Below, in pieces: positions 5,980 to 9,946 of a stretch of DNA of 9,946 nt (positions are counted from its first letter, which is position 1; each line of letters starts with the position of its first letter). The stretch is from JBIOJB01 sp044450465 (GTDB lineage Bacteria; Chloroflexota; Dormibacteria; Dormibacterales; Dormibacteraceae). Under the pieces are notes generated by a model. The model was not told where the DNA came from. It saw only the letters and a list, made by a program, of their open reading frames with translations, and did no database searches. The stretch lies in contig JBIOJB010000104.1 of assembly GCA_044450465.1 (NCBI GenBank), positions 1 through 9,946 on the forward strand. The letters run 5' to 3'. The translations under genes were made by a program, and so were the position numbers.

Positions 5980-6900
5980 ATGGTCATGGCGCGCGCCCTC
6001 GAACGCCGCGTCTGGTGGTTGAAGCGGACAGCGCAAGTCGCGGCGTCGATGCCGGCCGGCGGTTCAGAAGCCGTGCAGGTGGCGGCGGCCGCGGTGCTGC
6101 GCCCAGGTGCGGACTGGGTGCTGCCCAACGGCCGGGACCTGGCGCTCTGCCTTGCCCTTGGAGTATCCCCGCTCGACGTGATGCTCTCTGTGCTCGGACG
6201 CGCGGGGGACCCCACCTCCGGCGGCCGCCTCGCCCCGGTCAGCTTCAGCTCCCGCCGAGCCCGGATCGTCGGCGCCCCCTCCGTTACCGCCGCCCAGCTC
6301 TCGCAAGCGGCCGGCATCGCCTACGCCAGCCGGGCGCGGGGCCTCGACGAGGTCACGCTCGTTTCGCTCGCCGGAGCGGCCGTCAGCGCGGGCGATTGGC
6401 ACGAGGGGATCAACTTCGCGGCTGTCCACCGCCTGCCCCTCATCTGTCTCGTGCAGTCCGAAGTCGAGGCATCCTCAGGTCCGCTCGAGCAACCCGGAGA
6501 GGATTGGCTGGTCCGGCGCGCCAAGGGATATGGCGTGGTTGCCGGGGTCATCGACGGCGCCGATTTCAACGACGCCCTGCAATCCCTCAGCCAGGCCCTG
6601 CAGCGAGCGCGGTCGGGCGGCGGCCCCACGATCCTCCATGCTCGGATCCCGGAGCTGTCCTCCAGGACGTCGCTCGGGGCTTTCCGCGCTCGCGAGCAGC
6701 TTGAAGCCGGCGCGCGCCACGATCCGATCGAATCGATGCGGCGCCGCCTCGAGAGCCTTCAGCTGCTGGACCACAAGACCGACGGCCATATCCAGCGCGA
6801 CTGCCAGGCCGTGGCGGAGGCTGCTGTGGAGCAGGCGCTGGCGGCTGACTCACCCAAACCCGCCGCTGCGCTGGACAATGTGCTCGAGGGATTCCACTGA
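5980..6900 (+). CDS. Degenerate E1 alpha-like subunit of a 2-oxoacid dehydrogenase, ThDP motif lost
   Basis: It is related along its length to the alpha subunit of pyruvate/branched-chain 2-oxoacid dehydrogenase E1, which holds the diphosphate of ThDP through a G-D-G...N motif and Mg. From ATG 5980 (306 residues), the family landmarks are G-G-S-E-A-V-Q-V (27-34), A-A-Q-L-S-Q-A-A-G-I-A-Y (104-115), G-D-W-H-E-G-I-N-F-A-A-V (138-149) and the C-terminal D-P-I-E-S-M-R-R-R-L helix. The ThDP motif reads A131-G132-A133 instead of GDG. The usual N-N of the Mg site reads S-E (160-161). The Y-R-E-H segment reads G-R-D-L (51-54), and the S-x-S-D loop near the end lacks its His. The frame is intact. Residues resembling the first family helix (L-L-A-L-Y-H-T) lie upstream of this ATG with no ATG, GTG or TTG, so the true start may be non-standard. 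It overlaps E1 beta by one base. The role is unknown: perhaps a structural or regulatory partner of E1 beta. Confidence 0.82.
   Translation: MVMARALERRVWWLKRTAQVAASMPAGGSEAVQVAAAAVLRPGADWVLPNGRDLALCLALGVSPLDVMLSVLGRAGDPTSGGRLAPVSFSSRRARIVGAPSVTAAQLSQAAGIAYASRARGLDEVTLVSLAGAAVSAGDWHEGINFAAVHRLPLICLVQSEVEASSGPLEQPGEDWLVRRAKGYGVVAGVIDGADFNDALQSLSQALQRARSGGGPTILHARIPELSSRTSLGAFRAREQLEAGARHDPIESMRRRLESLQLLDHKTDGHIQRDCQAVAEAAVEQALAADSPKPAAALDNVLEGFH
6886..6890 (+). promoter_or_regulatory. Ribosome binding site of E1 beta
   Basis: GAGGG lies nine bases before the ATG at 6900, inside the end of the alpha-like gene. Together with the TGATG overlap it indicates coupled translation of the two subunits. 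Confidence 0.55.
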
Positions 6901-7883
6901 TGCCTGAGATGAGGATGATCGAGGCGGTGCGAACGGCCATCGCCGAGGAGATGGAGCGCGACAGCCGCGTCATGGTCCTTGGCGAGGACGTCGGCCCGAA
7001 GGGCGGCGTGTTCGGCGCGACCGACGGGCTCTATGCACGGTTCGGCGAGGCACGTGTCCTCGACACGCCCCTGGCGGAGTCGGCGATCATCGGGGTGGCG
7101 ATCGGAGCTGCCCTGAACGGCTTGATCCCCATCGCCGAGATCCAGTTCGCCGACTTCATCCACCCGGCGTTCGACCAGATCGTCAGTGAGGCTGCGCGTA
7201 CGCGCTACCGGTCCAACGGCGACTGGTCCGTGCCGATGGTGATCCGGACGCCGTTCGGAGGCGGCGTGCACGGCGGGCTCTACCACTCGCAGTCGATCGA
7301 GGCTTTCTATGCCCACGTCCCGGGCTTGAAGGTCGTAGTGCCCAGTCTGCCCTCGGACGCGTACGGCCTGCTCAAATCCGCCATCCGCGACCCCGACCCG
7401 GTGCTCTTCCTCGAGCATAAGAAGGTCTACCGGCTCGTCACCGAGGAGGTCCCCACCGGCGAGCATCTGCTGCCAATAGGGCCCGCGGTCGTGCGGCGGC
7501 CGGGCACGCGCTTGAGCTGTTTCGCGTGGGGTCTTATGACGCACTACTGCCTGGAGGCCGCGGGTCAACTTGGAGCCGAGGGGATAGCCGTTGAAGTGGT
7601 CGACCTGCGCACCCTGGCGCCGCTCGACCGCGAAACCATCCTCGACTCGGTTCGCCGGACCGGAAAGGCGATGATCGTGCACGAAGACAACCTCACGGGA
7701 GGATTTGGGGCCGAGGTGTCGGCGATCATCTCGGAGCACGCTTTCGAGGACCTGGACGGGCCGGTCCTCAGGATCGCCGGCCCCGACATCCCCGCGATGC
7801 CGTTCAACTCGCCGCAAGAGGAGTTCTTCATGCCCAGCCCGGAAAAGATCGCCGACGCGATGAGAAAGCTTGCCGCCTACTGA
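6900..7883 (+). CDS. 2-oxoacid dehydrogenase E1 beta subunit (transketolase-like)
   Basis: The beta subunit of the E1 heterotetramer supplies the half-site that activates the ThDP aminopyrimidine in oxidative decarboxylation of pyruvate or branched-chain 2-oxoacids. The 327-residue length is normal. Landmarks are G-E-D-V-G (28-32), G-V-F-G-A-T-D-G-L (36-44), and L-A-E-S-A-I-I-G (58-65) with catalytic Glu60. Next come I-Q-F-A-D-F (81-86), G-G-G-V-H-G-G-L-Y-H-S-Q (120-131) with active-site His129, and the C-terminal V-D-L-R-T-L-A-P-L-D and H-E-D segments typical of the transketolase C-terminal domain. The ATG at 6900 overlaps the preceding stop as TGATG. Its active-site residues look complete, in contrast with its alpha-like partner. 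Substrate (pyruvate, 2-oxoisovalerate or acetoin-type) cannot be told from sequence alone, and no E2 or E3 gene is in view. Confidence 0.93.
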   Translation: MPEMRMIEAVRTAIAEEMERDSRVMVLGEDVGPKGGVFGATDGLYARFGEARVLDTPLAESAIIGVAIGAALNGLIPIAEIQFADFIHPAFDQIVSEAARTRYRSNGDWSVPMVIRTPFGGGVHGGLYHSQSIEAFYAHVPGLKVVVPSLPSDAYGLLKSAIRDPDPVLFLEHKKVYRLVTEEVPTGEHLLPIGPAVVRRPGTRLSCFAWGLMTHYCLEAAGQLGAEGIAVEVVDLRTLAPLDRETILDSVRRTGKAMIVHEDNLTGGFGAEVSAIISEHAFEDLDGPVLRIAGPDIPAMPFNSPQEEFFMPSPEKIADAMRKLAAY

Positions 7884-9168
7884 TCCGCCGTCCGCGCACC
7901 AGCCGCGCCGTCAAGGCGCCCGGCCCCGGACCAAGGACGCTGCCGCGGGGCAGCGAGCGGCCGAATCGCCGGCACGTCAGGCGCAGCAGACCATCTCGAT
8001 CGGCCCGGCGGAGTACGCCATGCGGCGCGAGGCGGTCGCCGCCGGCCTGGAAGCGGCCGGGCTCGACGCGATGTGCGTCTTCTACCCGGCGCGGGTTGCC
8101 TACCTGACAGGTTTTCATCACATCCCGACCGAGCGTCCGATCGCGCTGATCCTCGACACCAAAGGGTTCTCGGCCCTGGTCGTCCCGGCGGTCGAGAAGG
8201 AGCACGCCGAGTCGGCCACCTCCGTCGGCCGCGTGAGCGTCTATTTCGAGTACCCGGGCTCAGAGCACCCGATGGAGATGGTCGGCGCGATCCTTGCGGA
8301 GATCAACGCCCGGCCGCGCCGCACGGGGGCCGATCACGATGGATACGTGCCCTTGTGGGGCTACCGAGGACCGCGCCTCAGCGACCTGACCGGGCACCAC
8401 CCGTTCGACGCCGAGTTGATCGTCGAGTCGCTTCGCCGCGTGAAGTCTTCCGCCGAGATCGCTTGCATACAGCTCAGCTGCGACTGGGCGGTGCGGGCGC
8501 ATCATCGGATGCAGGCAGGGATCACGATCGGCAAGACGGAGATGGAGTGCTACACGCCGACCAGCACCGAGACGCTCTTCGAGATGGTCCGCGAGCTTCC
8601 CGGCTGGCGGCCGAAGGGCGCGGACGACACCGGCCTGATCTCCATGTTCGTGGCGGGCAGGTCGACCGCCATGCCCCACGGCTTTGTGAAGGGTCACGGC
8701 ATTCAGCCGGGTGACGTGCTCGTGAGCGGCGCCGGCGCGAACATCGACGGATACCGCAGCGAGCTGGAACGAACCATGATCGTGGGCGACCCAACCGCCG
8801 ACCAGGAGCGCGCGTTCGAGGCCATGCTCGCCCTGCAGACGCGCGCCATCGAGGTCATGGCTCCGGGCGTGCCGGCCGGCGAGGTCGAGCTCGCCACGGT
8901 GCGGCTGGCCGGTGAGCTCGGCGTAGCGGCCAACCTCCGGCACCACGTCGGGCATTCGATCGGACTCGAGGGCCACGAGGCCCCGTTTCTGGACCGCGGC
9001 GACGAAGCGGTGCTGGAGCCCGGAATGGTCTTCACCGTCGAACCGGGCGTCTACATCGCCGAGCTGGGCGGCTTCCGGCATTCCGACACGGTGCTCATCA
9101 CAGAGCACGGCAACCGCGTGATGACGGACTACCCTCGTGAGCTGAAGGACCTGATCGTCAGGCCGTAG
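7870..9168 (+). CDS. M24-family hydrolase, creatinase-like, metal ligands largely missing
   Basis: The protein has a creatinase-type N-terminal domain (A-G-L-D-A-M near 63-68, Y-L-T-G-F-H-H) and a C-terminal pita-bread domain. Most relatives are annotated Xaa-Pro peptidase. From TTG 7870 (432 residues), the two Asp metal ligands are replaced by Gly287 (S-G-A-G-A) and Glu298 (G-Y-R-S-E-L-E-R-T). His362 in G-H-S-I-G-L-E-G-H-E and Glu391 in V-E-P-G-V-Y are kept, and the last Glu is Ser405 (F-R-H-S-D-T). L-E-R-T resembles creatinase, which works without metal, so a C-N hydrolase on a small amidino or amide substrate is possible. TTG gives a 14-base overlap with E1 beta but a Pro/Arg/Ala-rich tail of about 40 residues. 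ATG 8020, with GGCGGAG six bases upstream, would give 382 residues but cut conserved-looking sequence. Confidence 0.85.
   Translation: MPPTDPPSAHQPRRQGARPRTKDAAAGQRAAESPARQAQQTISIGPAEYAMRREAVAAGLEAAGLDAMCVFYPARVAYLTGFHHIPTERPIALILDTKGFSALVVPAVEKEHAESATSVGRVSVYFEYPGSEHPMEMVGAILAEINARPRRTGADHDGYVPLWGYRGPRLSDLTGHHPFDAELIVESLRRVKSSAEIACIQLSCDWAVRAHHRMQAGITIGKTEMECYTPTSTETLFEMVRELPGWRPKGADDTGLISMFVAGRSTAMPHGFVKGHGIQPGDVLVSGAGANIDGYRSELERTMIVGDPTADQERAFEAMLALQTRAIEVMAPGVPAGEVELATVRLAGELGVAANLRHHVGHSIGLEGHEAPFLDRGDEAVLEPGMVFTVEPGVYIAELGGFRHSDTVLITEHGNRVMTDYPRELKDLIVRP
8007..8013 (+). promoter_or_regulatory. Shine-Dalgarno before the internal ATG of the M24 gene
   Basis: GGCGGAG lies six bases before the ATG at 8020. 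It supports an alternative, shorter M24 protein, so the start at 7870 is not certain. Confidence 0.35.
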
Positions 9169-9946
9169 CCTCGTGCGGCATCGTGCGCATCTTGCTCGTG
9201 TACATATGCAGGACCGTCGTCCCATCGATGGCGTGGCGCCGGATGCGATCGATCGCCATCGGCGGAAGCATCTCCTGGTCCTCGTCGGTGACGACCGTCT
9301 CCAGAGGTGACACTGTCCGCCACACCTCGGCGACCATCTCGCGGGGCAGGTTGCCCGGCATGTACACGTAACGTCGATTAGGGAGCTGTTTGCGGGCAAG
9401 CAGCTCGACTCTCGAAAAAGCGTCAAGTGCCGCGTAGTCCTTCAGATAGGGGTCGCTCACCTCGAGCAGTTCGTGGTTCTGGTGCGGATATCGGTTGCCG
9501 CGATATAGGAAGACGACCCCGCGTCCCGAGGCCGCGCGGGCTGCCTCACCGATAACTGCCTCCGCAGCTGTCTGTTCGTGCGGCAATATCACGAGAATCG
9601 GAAATGCCGCGGGCTCGTGGCCCAACGCGATGGCAATCGACTCTTTGGCGCGCTCGGGTCGGAAGGCTACCGGGAATACAGCCGGACGACGCCGGCGATA
9701 GTAACGATAGGTGCTCAAACCGGCAATCAGCCCCACCAAGGTAAGCCCTCCGCCGAAGATCGTTGCGTCCGGCTTGGCGACGAGGTTGACGCTCCAGCCG
9801 ATGACGACCAGCAGCGTAGTGATGACGCCGACCCCGAGCACCAGCTGACGCTGAATTGTTGGCTCGGATCTCAACTCCCGCCACCGGACGACGTCGAGCG
9901 AGACGTTGGTCAGGATGAATGATCCGAGCAGGCCGAACGCGTACAA
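9158..9946 (-). CDS. APC-type amino acid permease, C-terminal part (N-terminus beyond window)
   Basis: The visible 262 residues are the end of a membrane transporter whose N-terminus lies past the right edge; the TTG at the edge reads as an internal Leu. Three hydrophobic segments can be seen: about 1-19 (Y-A-F-G-L-L-G-S-F), 34-53 and 61-80. The Y-A-F-G-hydrophobic pattern and the Arg/Trp-rich loop after the first segment resemble late helices of amino acid-polyamine-organocation permeases. An Arg/Tyr-rich patch (80-87) ends the membrane part. The last 175 residues form a soluble alpha/beta-like domain that could be a universal-stress-type regulatory domain, as in some APC transporters; this part is inferred. 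Its end converges on the M24 gene with an 11-base overlap (9158-9168). Substrate unknown. Confidence 0.75.
   Translation of the reverse strand: MYAFGLLGSFILTNVSLDVVRWRELRSEPTIQRQLVLGVGVITTLLVVIGWSVNLVAKPDATIFGGGLTLVGLIAGLSTYRYYRRRRPAVFPVAFRPERAKESIAIALGHEPAAFPILVILPHEQTAAEAVIGEAARAASGRGVVFLYRGNRYPHQNHELLEVSDPYLKDYAALDAFSRVELLARKQLPNRRYVYMPGNLPREMVAEVWRTVSPLETVVTDEDQEMLPPMAIDRIRRHAIDGTTVLHMYTSKMRTMPHEATA

Noticed and set aside
6759..7817. Long minus-strand frame opposite the E1 beta gene
   Set aside because: Composition is Arg/His/Asp-rich mirror coding of the conserved E1 beta; no motif is recognised.
1..9946. CRISPR arrays, tRNA/rRNA genes, insertion sequences, prophage or defence genes
   Set aside because: Looked for and not seen: no regular repeats, no cloverleaf sequence, no transposase or integrase motifs, and base composition is even across the window.

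Overview
This 9.9 kb window is GC-rich chromosomal DNA with tightly packed genes. The block whiA-gap-pgk-tpiA-(gpmA)-(sod)-secG resembles the whiA/gap/pgk/tpi/secG order of Actinomycetota and other Gram-positive-type bacteria. Together with the high GC, this suggests a deep-branching actinobacterial or Chloroflexota/Dormibacterota-type soil organism. That placement is inference from gene order and composition, not a database match.

Positions 1-5786, minus strand, read in transcription order: whiA (sporulation/division-type regulator), gap, pgk, tpiA and gpmA (a lower-glycolysis run from triose phosphate to 2-phosphoglycerate), then a Mn-type superoxide dismutase and the start of secG, cut by the window edge. 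Spacing is tight: gap/pgk overlap by 4 bases, tpiA/gpmA are 21 bp apart and sod follows gpmA by 40 bp. The run is probably one operon. A strong hairpin lies between whiA and gap, and a weak terminator-like hairpin lies between sod and secG. Two starts are odd: pgk appears to begin at CTG within a CTGA overlap, and whiA may begin at ATT behind a full Shine-Dalgarno.

Positions 5787-5979 are a short divergent intergenic region with two inverted repeats and one weak promoter candidate. Some of its rightward end may encode the true N-terminus of the next gene.

Positions 5980-9168, plus strand, hold a second operon: a 2-oxoacid dehydrogenase E1 alpha-like protein, an E1 beta subunit and an M24 (creatinase/prolidase fold) protein. 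The E1 alpha homologue keeps the family fold signature but has lost the ThDP/Mg motif (GDG replaced by AGA) and other active-site residues, while E1 beta keeps its catalytic Glu and His. The M24 protein lacks three of the five usual metal ligands and looks creatinase-like rather than like a metallo-aminopeptidase. No E2 or E3 gene is in view. This operon is the most unusual part of the window.

Positions 9158-9946, minus strand, carry the C-terminal part of an APC-type membrane transporter with a soluble C-terminal domain. It converges on the M24 gene with an 11-base overlap of coding ends.
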